A stretch of 64,000 nucleotides of DNA from NCBI RefSeq assembly GCF_012935325.2, contig NZ_JABBYG020000006.1:186001-250000 (forward strand), in the 5' to 3' direction. Below, one piece after another: positions 33,405-42,728 of this stretch. Made by a program: the position numbers and the translations under genes. A model generated the notes under the pieces. That model was not told the DNA's origin, ran no database searches, and worked only from the letters and a program-made list of their open reading frames with translations. This DNA comes from Paenibacillus sp. PL91 (GTDB lineage: Bacteria > Bacillota > Bacilli > Paenibacillales > Paenibacillaceae). Each line of letters begins with the position of its first letter. Position 1 is the stretch's first letter.

Positions 33405-34433
33405 TCAACTCCTTTTGGATACGGTTTGAATAGAAGATTCGCGAACGATCAGCCTGTGCGGAATGATCATGCGGTTCTGGTGCACGCTTTCCTCTTGAAT
33501 GAATCGGATTAACATTTGAGAAGCGGTGTAGCCAAGCTGGTAAGTTCCAATATCGATAGAGCTGATTGGAGGCGTTGCAAGCTCGGATAGGGCGATGTTA
33601 TTGAAGCTTACAATGCTGAGATCATCGGGAACCTTGTAGCCCAGCTCTGTTAAGCCTCGCAATACGCCGAAGCCGACAACATCGTCAATAACGACAAGGC
33701 CGCTAGGCCGCTCGGGCAAACTCATCATAAATGACATCGCGCGATAGCCGCTTTGCTGCAAAAACTCGCCTTCCACGATCCATTCCGATTTAACGGTCAG
33801 ACCTGCCTCTTGCATCGCTCTGCGATATCCTTGCATCCGGTCATGCGCAACGGTCAATGAAGGAGGACCGCTGACGAAGCCGATTCTTTCATGGCCTTGT
33901 AAAATTAAGTGCTGAGTAGCATCATAGGCTGCTTGTTCGTTGTTATTGTCGACAGATAGGATGTTAGGACGATCCTCCGTACGGCCAATTAAAACAGTAG
34001 GAAAGTTATGTTTGTTCAATAGATCGATTAAGGGGTCATTAACCCTGGAGGATAGCAAAATCACGCCGTCAACTCTGCGTCCGAACACAAGGCGGGAAAT
34101 CGTTTCGGTCTCATCGCTTGGAGAGGTGGCAGCAGTAAGCAGCATATCGTAGCCTGCACGCGTGGATTGAGTTAGTATTCCGCGAAGCAGCTCTCCGAAG
34201 AAAAAATCCTGGAAAAGCTCTTCTGCAGGACGAGGCAGCATAATGGCTAATGTCTGGGTGGTCTTGGATACTAGGCTCTTCGCCATTACATTCGGATGAT
34301 AGCCCATATCCTCCATTATTCTTTTTACCTTTTGGGTAGTTGCCTTACTTATACGAGGGTGGTTCGAAACGACCCTGGATACAGTAGAGGGCGATACACC
34401 GGCTGCTTTTGCAATATCTTTAATGGTTACCAT
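33405..34433 (-). CDS. LacI-family transcriptional repressor (MalR-like)
   Basis: A 342-residue regulator. The N-terminal helix-turn-helix is VTIKDIAKAAGVSPSTVSRVV with hinge helix HPNVMAKSLVSK. A periplasmic-binding-protein-like sensor domain has LGLVDGVILL-type strands (VDGVILLSSR, RPSGLVVIDDV, LSIVSFNNI). I chose ATG 34433, which places the HTH at residue 2; the 18-residue extension to 34487 is not conserved in the family. It is co-transcribed with the glucoamylase and divergent from malE. It probably represses both units via the AAACGTTT palindromes, with maltodextrin as likely inducer. Confidence 0.92.
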   Translation of the reverse strand: MVTIKDIAKAAGVSPSTVSRVVSNHPRISKATTQKVKRIMEDMGYHPNVMAKSLVSKTTQTLAIMLPRPAEELFQDFFFGELLRGILTQSTRAGYDMLLTAATSPSDETETISRLVFGRRVDGVILLSSRVNDPLIDLLNKHNFPTVLIGRTEDRPNILSVDNNNEQAAYDATQHLILQGHERIGFVSGPPSLTVAHDRMQGYRRAMQEAGLTVKSEWIVEGEFLQQSGYRAMSFMMSLPERPSGLVVIDDVVGFGVLRGLTELGYKVPDDLSIVSFNNIALSELATPPISSIDIGTYQLGYTASQMLIRFIQEESVHQNRMIIPHRLIVRESSIQTVSKRS

Positions 34434-34621
34434 ATATATTTGAGCCCCCATCGCGCAATCATTTGTGCATGTGCTAATATGCTTCATCCTAATGCAACTG
34501 TTGTCTAAAAGTAAATATATATCTTAGGAAAGCGATATACAAATGATAAAAAACTGAAACAAATAGAGAAAATAGGCGAAAATGAAAGCTAACGTATTAT
34601 TTATATGGAAAATTGAACTGT

Positions 34622-34636
34622 GCAAACGTTTTAACA
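34622..34636 (+). promoter_or_regulatory. Candidate LacI-family operator 1 in the malE promoter region
   Basis: GCAAACGTTTTAAC holds the palindrome AAACGTTT with the central CG typical of LacI-family sites. It overlaps a TTTAAC/GTATGA promoter 300 bases before malE. Confidence 0.5.
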
Positions 34637-34757
34637 AACTGTATGCACTGTTGTATGATGAAACCACGATTAGAACGCTTACAAGACAATTTTATAGTCT
34701 TAAAAAAGGGTGAAACGGTTAATTAGCCGATTTCACAGCATTTTCTAGCGGTTCTTG

Positions 34758-34771
34758 TACAAACGTTTGCG
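34758..34771 (+). promoter_or_regulatory. Candidate LacI-family operator 2 upstream of malE
   Basis: CAAACGTTTG is a perfect 10-bp palindrome, 137 bp after operator 1, about 13 helical turns away. The pair could support repressor looping. The remaining 34434-34931 interval holds no gene. Confidence 0.5.
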
Positions 34772-34931
34772 CGGATGATGCTCTATGCTTTTTATTGGCG
34801 TGGCGTATCTCATTGTTTCGCCTATTGTTTGTATGAAGCTGGCATTTTATGAAAATGGGCTAAAGGAATTGTTTGGAAGGCGCTAGTTCAAAAAAAGGCA
34901 TGAAGCACATTATGGAGGGGGATTACCTAGC

Positions 34932-36251
34932 ATGAAAAAGTGGTTTGTAATGTCATTAATCGTAGCTTTGTTTATTGTTTCCGCATGCGGCGGATCGAAC
35001 AAGGGCGGCAACGCAGAAAGTGCTGGAAATGCAACGAATGCTCCAGCGAACAATACAGCGGGCAACACGAATGAAGGTGCTGCTGCAGCTGAAGAGATCG
35101 TTCCTGAAGAGGGCGCAACGCTTCTAGTATGGGAAAGTAAAGAAGAGCGTCCATTCGTTGAAGCAATCGCGAAGGAATTCACGGAAAAATACGGCATTGA
35201 AATTAAATTCGAGGAAATCGGCGCAGGCGATCAAGTTAACAAGCTGGTAACAGACGGACCTGCCGGTTTGGGCGCAGACGTTGTATTGTTCCCGCATGAT
35301 AACCTTGGTAAAGCTGTAACGGCTGGTTTGATTTTGCCAAATGATTACTACGAAGAGCAATCCAAAAGCGCGAACTCAGAAATCGCTGTAAATGCGGTAA
35401 CGTATGACGGCGTACTATACGGCTACCCGCGTTCGGTTGAGACATATGCGCTATTTTATAACAAAGCTCTAATCAAAGAAGCTCCAAAAACGTTCGATGA
35501 GGTTGTAGCGTTCTCCAAAACGTTCAACGATACGAAAAACAACAAATACGGCTTGATGTGGGATGTAGGTAACTTCTACTTCAGCTACCCGTTCATCTCC
35601 ACTGGCGGCTATGTATATGGCGATAACGGTCAAAACAAAGAAGATATCGGCCTTAACACAGAAGGCGCAATCGCTGGCCTGAAATACTACGGTTCCCTGA
35701 AAGACAGCATCTTGCCTTTGAACTCCGGTGATATCAACTACGATATCAAAAAAGGCTTGTTCATTGGCGGTACGCTGGCAATGGATATTAACGGTCCTTG
35801 GACGATTGGCGATTACAGAAACGCAGGAATTGATTTCGGCGTAGCTCCATTGCCAAGCATTAACGGCCAACCGGCTTCTTCCTTCTCTGGCATTAAAGCT
35901 TGGTATGTTAACTCATTCTCGAAATTCCCGAACGCAGCTCGTCTATTCTCCTACTATGCTTCGACTAAAGAAGCGCAGTTGAAAAACTTTGAGCTGACAG
36001 GCGCGATTCCTGCGAACATTGAAGCAGCAGCAGATTCTACTGTACAAGGCAACGAAGTTGTTAAGGGCTTCCTGGAGCAGTTTAACCAATCGACGCCAAT
36101 GCCATCCATTCCTGAGATGGGCAACGTTTGGAGCCCGATCGGCGCAGCTTTCGCTGACGTATGGAACTCCGGCAAAGACGCAAAAGAAGCGCTCGACAAT
36201 GCCGTTCAACAAATTAAAGACGCTAACAATGGCGCAGCAACAGCAAAATAA
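34932..36251 (+). CDS. Maltodextrin-binding lipoprotein
   Basis: A 439-residue solute-binding lipoprotein anchored outside the membrane. The signal peptide MKKWFVMSLIVALFIVSACGG contains lipobox VSAC (Cys19). A Gly/Asn/Ala-rich linker follows, then a MalE-like fold: LLVWESKEERPFVEAIAKEFTEKYGI, GAGDQVNKLVTDGPAGLGADVV, VETYALFYNKALI and AMDINGPWTIGDYRNAGIDFGVAPLP. It leads an operon with two permeases and an amylase, consistent with MalE/MdxE. The ATPase (MsmX-type) is not encoded here. The start follows GGAGGGGG. Confidence 0.92.
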   Translation: MKKWFVMSLIVALFIVSACGGSNKGGNAESAGNATNAPANNTAGNTNEGAAAAEEIVPEEGATLLVWESKEERPFVEAIAKEFTEKYGIEIKFEEIGAGDQVNKLVTDGPAGLGADVVLFPHDNLGKAVTAGLILPNDYYEEQSKSANSEIAVNAVTYDGVLYGYPRSVETYALFYNKALIKEAPKTFDEVVAFSKTFNDTKNNKYGLMWDVGNFYFSYPFISTGGYVYGDNGQNKEDIGLNTEGAIAGLKYYGSLKDSILPLNSGDINYDIKKGLFIGGTLAMDINGPWTIGDYRNAGIDFGVAPLPSINGQPASSFSGIKAWYVNSFSKFPNAARLFSYYASTKEAQLKNFELTGAIPANIEAAADSTVQGNEVVKGFLEQFNQSTPMPSIPEMGNVWSPIGAAFADVWNSGKDAKEALDNAVQQIKDANNGAATAK

Positions 36252-36374
36252 TAGCATTTAATCGGGCTTGCCCGCCGAATCCATTCGGCGGGTAAACCGA
36301 TGTCTATAAGCCGTAACTTTCCGTACAGATACAGCAGGATGTTTTTTTATATGAAAGGAAGGGAGCCAGGCGGG

Positions 36375-37688
36375 ATGAATCGTCATCGCAGCACCGCGGC
36401 TATATTGTCGTTACTCGTAATGGGTCTTGGCCAATTGTATAACCGCCAAATAATAAAAGGTTTAATTATGCTCGCTGTCGAAGCGGCAGCGCTTATGTAT
36501 TTTATCCCGAATTTAGGGAGAGCTATCTGGGGCATTGTAACACTCGGGGACAAAACGCAAGGTCTTGAGAAAATAGGCAAAATCAGTGTTCGGGTAGAAG
36601 GAGATCACTCGATCTTTCTATTAATAAGCGGATTAATTACGTTAATTTTATTCATACTTTTTGTCATTATCTATGTTATGAATATCCGCGATGCATATCG
36701 GAACGGCAAGCAAAGAGATGAAGGAGTCATGCCTGCAAGCTTCAGCCAAACGCTGGCACATTTGACGGATCGTAATTTTCCGCACTTGATGCTTACGCTG
36801 CCGGCGCTGGGCGTTTTGTTTCTAACCATCATGCCGATTATCTTCATGGTCATGCTTGCGTTCACCAACTATGCGTCGCCTGATCATATTCCGCCAGCAA
36901 AGCTGGTTGACTGGGTAGGCTTTCAAACATTTGCTAACCTGCTGACGCTCAAGACATGGAGCCATACCTTCGTGGGCGTATTTACGTGGACGATTGTATG
37001 GGCGATTATCGCAACGGTAACGACCTATTTCGGCGGTTTGCTCGTTGCTTTGCTTATTGAACAGAAGGGGATTCGTTTTAAAAAGCTTTGGCGGACGCTG
37101 TTCATCATTCCGTACGCGATTCCGCAGCTTATTTCTTTGCTCGTTATGAAAAACTTGTTCAACGGACAATTTGGTCCGATCAACCAATACCTAGGCTACT
37201 TCGGAATGGGCAAGCTGCCTTGGCTCACTGATCCCTTTTGGGCGAAGGTCACGGTTATTATCGTTAATATGTGGATTGGTATTCCGGTATCGATGGTTCT
37301 AATTCTCGGCGTATTGACTGCTATTCCTAAAGACTTGTATGAAGCGGCTGATGTAGACGGCGCGACTGGCATCCAGAAATTCCGTATCATTACGCTGCCG
37401 TTTGTTTTGTTCTCTACCGCTCCGATTCTCATTACACAATTTGCAGGCAATATGAATAACTTTAACGTTATTTTCTTGCTGACGAACGGTGATCCGGTAA
37501 AAGGGGATTATCAGTACGCGGGCAGCACCGATTTGCTCGTAACCTGGCTGTATAAGCTTACGCTGAACAATAGCCAATTCAATATGGCATCTGCGATCGG
37601 CATCATAATCTTTATCATCGTGGCGTCGTTCTCCATTTACAACTATCGCCGCTCGCGGTCATTTAAAGAGGAGGATATGATTCAATGA
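36375..37688 (+). CDS. Maltodextrin ABC transporter permease, MalF-like
   Basis: A 437-residue inner-membrane permease with an extra N-terminal pair of membrane spans (SLLVMGLGQLYNRQIIKGLIM) as in Bacillus MdxF, then the core. The EAA loop is LYEAADVDGATGIQKFRIITLPF. The MalF-type start of the core is LPALGVLFLTIMPIIFMVMLAFTNY. I chose ATG 36375 because GGGAG lies nine bases upstream and MNRHRSTAAILSL is the usual N-terminus; the frame is open back to 36300. Its stop overlaps the next start by ATGA. Confidence 0.93.
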   Translation: MNRHRSTAAILSLLVMGLGQLYNRQIIKGLIMLAVEAAALMYFIPNLGRAIWGIVTLGDKTQGLEKIGKISVRVEGDHSIFLLISGLITLILFILFVIIYVMNIRDAYRNGKQRDEGVMPASFSQTLAHLTDRNFPHLMLTLPALGVLFLTIMPIIFMVMLAFTNYASPDHIPPAKLVDWVGFQTFANLLTLKTWSHTFVGVFTWTIVWAIIATVTTYFGGLLVALLIEQKGIRFKKLWRTLFIIPYAIPQLISLLVMKNLFNGQFGPINQYLGYFGMGKLPWLTDPFWAKVTVIIVNMWIGIPVSMVLILGVLTAIPKDLYEAADVDGATGIQKFRIITLPFVLFSTAPILITQFAGNMNNFNVIFLLTNGDPVKGDYQYAGSTDLLVTWLYKLTLNNSQFNMASAIGIIIFIIVASFSIYNYRRSRSFKEEDMIQ

Positions 37689-38530
37689 AAATGGGCCGCA
37701 AAACCGCAAATGTTGTGCGTCTGACGCTTAGCTATATCATTCTGATCGGTATAGCGATCTGTGCCGTCTATCCTGCTCTTTGGGTGCTGCTTTCCTCGCT
37801 TCGGCCGGGTACGGCTCTATTTAGCGAAAGTCTCATTCCGGATACGTTCACTTTGGTTCACTATAAAGAGTTGTTCACGAGCCCAAGCTTCCGTTATGGG
37901 GTTTGGTATATGAACACTTTAAAAATTGCGACGCTGACGATGATCTTCTCTACGATCCTAGTCACGCTCAGCATGTACGCATTGTCGCGCTTCCGCTTCC
38001 GCGGGCGCAAAATGACGCTGACGATTATGCTTGTACTCGGCATGTTCCCGGGCTTCATGAGCATGATCGCAATCTTCATCTTCTTGCTGCAGCTTAACCT
38101 GCTCGATACGCATGCGGCGCTCATTATCGTATATTCAGCGGGCTCAGTGCTTGGAGGCTTCGTTGTCAAAGGGTTCTACGATACCATTCCGCGGAGCCTC
38201 GATGAAGCGGCTCGGATCGACGGCGCGTCCCATCTTCAAGTATTTGTGAAAATTATGCTTCCACTGTCGCGTCCAATGCTGACCTATGTGGCGCTGACTT
38301 CGTTCGCTGGCTCATGGGTGGACTTTATCTTTGCGAGACTGGTGCTTCGCAGCAAAGACAACTGGACGCTCGCTGTCGGCATGTGGGACCTCGTTAATTC
38401 CTACCAGAACAGTAACTTTACGCTGTTCGCTGCGGGCGCGGTTTTGATTGCGATTCCGATCACGCTGTTGTTCGTCTTCCTCCAGCGCTTCCTTGTACAA
38501 GGGCTGATGTCCGGCGCTTCGAAAGGATAA
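37685..38530 (+). CDS. Maltodextrin ABC transporter permease, MalG-like
   Basis: A 281-residue second permease with six hydrophobic segments. The EAA loop is SLDEAARIDGASHLQVFVKIMLPLSRP. The early strand YPALWVLLSSLRPG is typical of MalG. The start ATG overlaps the malF stop and follows GAGGAGG by ten bases; a second ATG two codons later is possible. It partners MalF to pass maltodextrins delivered by the binding lipoprotein. Confidence 0.93.
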   Translation: MKMGRKTANVVRLTLSYIILIGIAICAVYPALWVLLSSLRPGTALFSESLIPDTFTLVHYKELFTSPSFRYGVWYMNTLKIATLTMIFSTILVTLSMYALSRFRFRGRKMTLTIMLVLGMFPGFMSMIAIFIFLLQLNLLDTHAALIIVYSAGSVLGGFVVKGFYDTIPRSLDEAARIDGASHLQVFVKIMLPLSRPMLTYVALTSFAGSWVDFIFARLVLRSKDNWTLAVGMWDLVNSYQNSNFTLFAAGAVLIAIPITLLFVFLQRFLVQGLMSGASKG

Positions 38531-38534
38531 GAGT

Positions 38535-40199
38535 ATGAAACATAAACGTTTGCGTTTTGCGGCAGCGATTTTGCTAGGTTCGATTTTACTTGCCGTGCTC
38601 GCTTCTTGCTCTTCAGATGAAGGAAGCAATAGCGGGAAACCGGCTGCTGAGCCATTGGAAGAAACGGCAGAGCAAAGCGCAGGCGAGGAGGCAGTCGCTG
38701 CTGCTTATACAGTAGATGAACAGCCTGGCGGCGTGTATTATGAAATATTCGTCCGTTCCTTCTATGATACGAATGGCGACGGAATTGGCGATTTGAATGG
38801 CGTAACCGCCAAGCTTGATTATTTGAAGGAGCTTGGCGTTAGCGGCATTTGGCTTATGCCGATCAACGCCTCACCTAGCTACCACGGCTATGATACAACC
38901 GATTACTACGCGGTTAATCCGGAGTACGGTACGCTGGATGACTTGAAGAAGCTACTAGATGAAGCGCATAAACGCGGCATCAAAGTCATTATGGATCTTG
39001 TCGTGAATCATACGAGCAAGGAGCATCCTTGGTTTAAGGAAGCGCTCGCGGATGAGAAAAGCGCTTACCGCAGCTGGTATACCTTTGCGAAGCCGGGTGA
39101 ACAGGCAAGAGCGGACGGCGCGGTAGGAGGCGACCCATGGCACAGCTATGGCAGCCTTAACTATTTGGGCGTCTTCTGGGAAGGCATGCCTGACCTTAAT
39201 TTTGATGAGCCGAAGGTTCGCGAGGAAATGATCAAAATCGGCCAATATTGGCTTGAGCAGGGATTAGACGGCTTCCGCCTTGATGCTGCCAAGCATATCT
39301 ATGGCGATTTTGCTTCAACGGCAAGCACGCCGGAGATACAAGCGAAAAATAAGGTTTGGTGGCAGGAGTTTCGCAAAGGCATGAGTAAAGTGAAGCCGGA
39401 TGCTTATTTGATCGGTGAGGTATGGGATTCGCTGACCGTTATTGCTCCATACTTCGATCAAGCGCTGAATTCGGCTTTCCACTTTGATCTTGCTGGCCGA
39501 TTGCTTAGTGCGGCAAGCTCGGAGCAGGATGCCGATCTTGCTTTCTCGTTAGGCCGTGCATACGGCGTATATGAGAAGTCTTCAGGCGGCACATTCGTTG
39601 ATGCGCCTTTCCTTAGCAACCATGATCAAAATCGTGCTATGACTGTACTCGGCGGCAATGTCGATCATGCGAAGATGGCTGCTGCTATGCTGCTTACGCT
39701 TCCGGGCACGCCATATCTTTATTATGGCGAGGAGCTTGGCATGAAAGGCGCTAAGCCGGATGAGTATATTCGCGAGCCTATGCTGTGGTACAGCGCAGCA
39801 AGCGGAGGCGAAGGGCAGACGACATGGGAGAAATCGCGTTTTAATGCGGATGAGGCTTCGGTATCCGTCGAAGCGCAGTCGGCTGATAAGCAGTCGATGC
39901 TGAATCATTATCGCGAGCTTATCAAGTGGCGGAACGAGGAGCCGGCTTTGCGCGATGGGGGGATTGCGGCGTTTAAGCTGGAGCCTGCTAACCAGAAGCT
40001 GAGTGCTTATGTCCGCGTTCTCGCTAGCGAACGGGTACTCGTCGTGCACAATTTATCGGGCGAGGCGCAAACGGCAGATTTGCAGCCGTCGAAAACGTTT
40101 GGCGAGTTCAAGGAGTTAGCCCGTGCGACTAATAGCGGTGCGAAGCTGGAAGGCAGCAAGCTGACGCTGCCGGCGTATAGCACGGTTATTTTGAAATAA
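38535..40199 (+). CDS. Cell-surface alpha-amylase family (GH13) lipoprotein
   Basis: A 554-residue extracellular glucan hydrolase tethered by lipid. The signal peptide ends with lipobox LASC (Cys25), followed by a Ser/Glu/Ala-rich linker. The GH13 barrel has region I DLVVNHTS, region II GFRLDAAKH (nucleophile Asp), region III LIGEVWDS (acid Glu) and region IV FLSNHDQNR. A short C-terminal beta-domain follows. It starts four bases after malG, so its products are released beside the importer, a membrane-surface starch or maltodextrin processing arrangement. Confidence 0.92.
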   Translation: MKHKRLRFAAAILLGSILLAVLASCSSDEGSNSGKPAAEPLEETAEQSAGEEAVAAAYTVDEQPGGVYYEIFVRSFYDTNGDGIGDLNGVTAKLDYLKELGVSGIWLMPINASPSYHGYDTTDYYAVNPEYGTLDDLKKLLDEAHKRGIKVIMDLVVNHTSKEHPWFKEALADEKSAYRSWYTFAKPGEQARADGAVGGDPWHSYGSLNYLGVFWEGMPDLNFDEPKVREEMIKIGQYWLEQGLDGFRLDAAKHIYGDFASTASTPEIQAKNKVWWQEFRKGMSKVKPDAYLIGEVWDSLTVIAPYFDQALNSAFHFDLAGRLLSAASSEQDADLAFSLGRAYGVYEKSSGGTFVDAPFLSNHDQNRAMTVLGGNVDHAKMAAAMLLTLPGTPYLYYGEELGMKGAKPDEYIREPMLWYSAASGGEGQTTWEKSRFNADEASVSVEAQSADKQSMLNHYRELIKWRNEEPALRDGGIAAFKLEPANQKLSAYVRVLASERVLVVHNLSGEAQTADLQPSKTFGEFKELARATNSGAKLEGSKLTLPAYSTVILK

Positions 40200-40207
40200 A
40201 ACGAATG

Positions 40208-40245
40208 GAGGGAATCGCACATCGGGTGCGGTTCCCTCTTTTTTA
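40208..40245 (+). terminator. Terminator of the malEFG-amylase operon
   Basis: GAGGGAATCGCA...TGCGGTTCCCTC followed by six T residues. Confidence 0.9.
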
Positions 40246-40326
40246 TCCGCTGCATGTAGGTTCCTTCCTATCCTTATTTATTTTCCAGCTTTCCGGCTCG
40301 TCGGCTGTTCATTAAAGGGATAACGA

Positions 40327-41604
40327 TTAGTTGAATTCGCGTATGGACTTCATTCGAATGTAGGCGAAGAGCCCCATAATAAGCATCGCTGCTCCGCTAA
40401 TAGCTATAATGACGGCTGGGCCGTAAATATCGGATAAGGTAGAGAATGCAGCTAAACCTACAGGGGGTGCAACGCTTGTTAAAGCGCCTATTAGCCCAAA
40501 TACTCTGCCTTGCATTGAAGGATCAATCGCTACTCGCAGCCCGATGAAGATGATCGTCGTACTGAATGAGAAGAGGAAGCCGACAAGAAGAATAACCGGC
40601 AGCGCAGCAGTTGCCGAGGGCAGCAGTGAAATAACGATGAATAGTGGCCCCATCAGGATCATACTCCCTATGATCCAATTTCCTCTTCTTTTCAAACGTG
40701 CATCAAGCTTCATGATCAAAATAGAGCCTAAGACATAACCGAGCGGAATACAGGCCTCCATTAGCCCGAATACAAAGGGTTTTGCTTGCCACACCTGAAC
40801 CGCCATGACTTGAATGAGCATGAAGGTAGATAGAAAGAAGAACATAACGAGCGGCAGCAAAATAATGACAGCCTTAGCGAAAGGATCATGCCAAACAAAG
40901 CGGAAGCCAGCTGTGAGATCTTCTTTAAATGAGGTTTGCGGCTTTGCCTCATCCTTGACCGCTTTATAAGGGAACTTACCCGCTGATAAGAGAAGAATGC
41001 CCGACAGCAGGAAGGTTGCGGCATCGATTGCAATCGCAAAAGCCCCGCCAAATGCGGCTACAGCAATGCCCCCAAGCGCGAATCCGGATATTCGAATGAT
41101 ATTATCGGAAATGCTGATCGCGCCTACAGCCTTAGACAGCTGCTCTTTGCCTACAATTTCGATGAGCGAGGCTTGGAAGGCAGGCGTTCGAAACACACCA
41201 GCAAACGCCACAAGCCCGGTTAAAATGACGACATAAATAAAAGGCACGTTCGGCAAATAAATAAGGACGGCGATGGCGGCTACAAGGATGAAACGAACGA
41301 TATCCGTTGCCCACATCAAGGTGCGTCGATCGGTGCGATCCGCAATCGTACCCGCGAATGAGCCAAAAAGCATGCTGATGACAAGGTGGGTGATGAGCAC
41401 AGCCGACATCAGCTTGGCGCTGCCAGTTGATTGCAGCACCCACAGGTTTAATGCGATGCTGTGGAACGTATTGCCAAGCAGCGATAAGCTATAGCTGGAG
41501 AAGACGAGCATAAACGAGCGGTTGCGCCAAATGGACGTTGTACCGGCATTTTGCTGTTGGGCAGGGGAAACGTTGGAATCAGCTTTTTTGGCTAGTTCGA
41601 GCAA
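40327..41604 (-). CDS. MFS transporter (MFS_3/enterobactin-exporter-like)
   Basis: A 425-residue twelve-span transporter. FSSYSLSLLGNTFHSIALNLWVLQ opens the first span. The MFS loop GTIADRTDRRTLMWATD and RTPAFQASLIEIVGKEQLSKAVG are typical of the MFS_3 group of exporters. The substrate is unknown. I chose TTG 41604, with GGAGG seven bases upstream; the 28 residues before it in frame have no ribosome binding site. Its promoter region carries the same 16-bp operator as the adjacent LacI gene, so it is probably that regulator's target. Confidence 0.88.
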   Translation of the reverse strand: MLELAKKADSNVSPAQQQNAGTTSIWRNRSFMLVFSSYSLSLLGNTFHSIALNLWVLQSTGSAKLMSAVLITHLVISMLFGSFAGTIADRTDRRTLMWATDIVRFILVAAIAVLIYLPNVPFIYVVILTGLVAFAGVFRTPAFQASLIEIVGKEQLSKAVGAISISDNIIRISGFALGGIAVAAFGGAFAIAIDAATFLLSGILLLSAGKFPYKAVKDEAKPQTSFKEDLTAGFRFVWHDPFAKAVIILLPLVMFFFLSTFMLIQVMAVQVWQAKPFVFGLMEACIPLGYVLGSILIMKLDARLKRRGNWIIGSMILMGPLFIVISLLPSATAALPVILLVGFLFSFSTTIIFIGLRVAIDPSMQGRVFGLIGALTSVAPPVGLAAFSTLSDIYGPAVIIAISGAAMLIMGLFAYIRMKSIREFN

Positions 41605-41696
41605 GGTTATTCCTCCTTTATACTGATGCAAAGTGATAGCTAGACGGCTGCAGCATAACCGCGTAAGCACGCAATGCACGGTTTTCAATATTACTG

Positions 41697-41712
41697 CTTA
41701 ATCGTTTAAGTT
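41697..41712. promoter_or_regulatory. Operator upstream of the MFS gene
   Basis: CTTAATCGTTTAAGTT is identical over 16 bases to the site at 42729-42744 in front of the LacI gene. Central CG with near-palindromic arms fits a LacI-family operator. Confidence 0.75.
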
Positions 41713-41718
41713 GTCGAA

Positions 41719-41741
41719 GAAAAAGGCAGAGATTACTCTGC
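41719..41741 (-). terminator. Terminator overlapping the end of the second LacI gene
   Basis: On the minus strand GCAGAG-TAAT-CTCTGC is followed by CTTTTTC. The TAA stop codon of the regulator lies in the loop, an unusually compact arrangement. Confidence 0.65.
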
Positions 41742-42692
41742 GTTAGGGTTATTGCTAGCTTCACATTCCACGATTGAACTTGCTTTAACTTCGATATATT
41801 TATGCTCAAGTCCATTCATGGGATTGTCTAGAAGCGTCATCATCAACTGAAAGGCTTCTACAGGCTTTCGATGATTAAACTGAATCCGAGTTACTGCTGC
41901 TGGAAGGATGTCAGGGCAATCTGTCGTACATATGACAGTCAGCTTCGCCGGATTAACATACTTGGCTGTTAGCATCCCGATGAACTCATTGAGCACAATC
42001 CCTTCTTTTTCCGCATGCTGTTCAAGAAAGCGTTTAAGCTGCTCTTCATTTTCGACCATATGAATCATACTTGGAGCAATGCCGCTGCTGTCCATAATAG
42101 ACTGGGTAAGCTCGACATTGTTGAAGCTGTCCATAATGAGATAGCTTGGATTGATAGGTAAGGGAGTTCTAGCCTGTGCAAAAGCATCTTTATAATCAAA
42201 ATTCACTTTATAAAACAAGGCATCATCAATGATACTGTCAATGACGATAAGCGGCACGCCTTCTGAAAAATGACTGGATATCAGATGGAAATTTTCGCTT
42301 ATTACGTCTACTACAAATATACCGTCTAAATTTCGCTCGGATATCACATCAAGCTTTGGATTCAAGGCTTCAAGGCTGGACAAGACGACATGGTAGCCTC
42401 GATCCGTAAGCAGGCGCTCAAGCCGATTAATAAATGAGGCATAACGAAGCTGTTTCCAGATGCCCTCATCGTTTGAACGGTTGATGAGAATGCCAATTAG
42501 CCCGGACTTTTGCTTTACTAACGACCGTGCAGCTAGGTTAGGGACGTAGTTCAATTGTTTTGCAGCATCCAGCACCCTGCATTTCGTCTCATCGGGGATC
42601 GTCTGGTTTGTAACGTTGTTGAGCACATAGCTTACTGTAGCGACGGAAACCTGGGCGGCTTTTGCAATATCCTTTAACGTAGCTTTTTTGAT
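41733..42692 (-). CDS. LacI-family transcriptional regulator with a non-canonical start codon
   Basis: A regulator of about 319 residues. The full N-terminal helix-turn-helix KKATLKDIAKAAQVSVATVSYVL is in frame, but no ATG, GTG or TTG precedes it before an in-frame TAA. An AAGGAG (42708-42703) lies ten bases before ATC 42692 and four before ATT 42698, so translation probably starts at ATC or ATT. The sensor domain has GLIGILINRSNDEG, LDGIFVVDVISE and VPLIVIDSIID. It is smaller and more divergent than MalR-like proteins. It is flanked by two copies of one operator, so it likely represses itself and the MFS gene. Confidence 0.8.
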   Translation of the reverse strand: MKKATLKDIAKAAQVSVATVSYVLNNVTNQTIPDETKCRVLDAAKQLNYVPNLAARSLVKQKSGLIGILINRSNDEGIWKQLRYASFINRLERLLTDRGYHVVLSSLEALNPKLDVISERNLDGIFVVDVISENFHLISSHFSEGVPLIVIDSIIDDALFYKVNFDYKDAFAQARTPLPINPSYLIMDSFNNVELTQSIMDSSGIAPSMIHMVENEEQLKRFLEQHAEKEGIVLNEFIGMLTAKYVNPAKLTVICTTDCPDILPAAVTRIQFNHRKPVEAFQLMMTLLDNPMNGLEHKYIEVKASSIVECEASNNPNAE

Positions 42693-42728
42693 GGGAATGC
42701 AGCTCCTTGATAGGGTAGTTACTTATAA

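Noticed and set aside
34622..34771. Catabolite-responsive (cre) elements
   Set aside because: AAACGTTT cores lack the TG and CA bases required at the ends of the cre consensus; better read as LacI/MalR-type operators.
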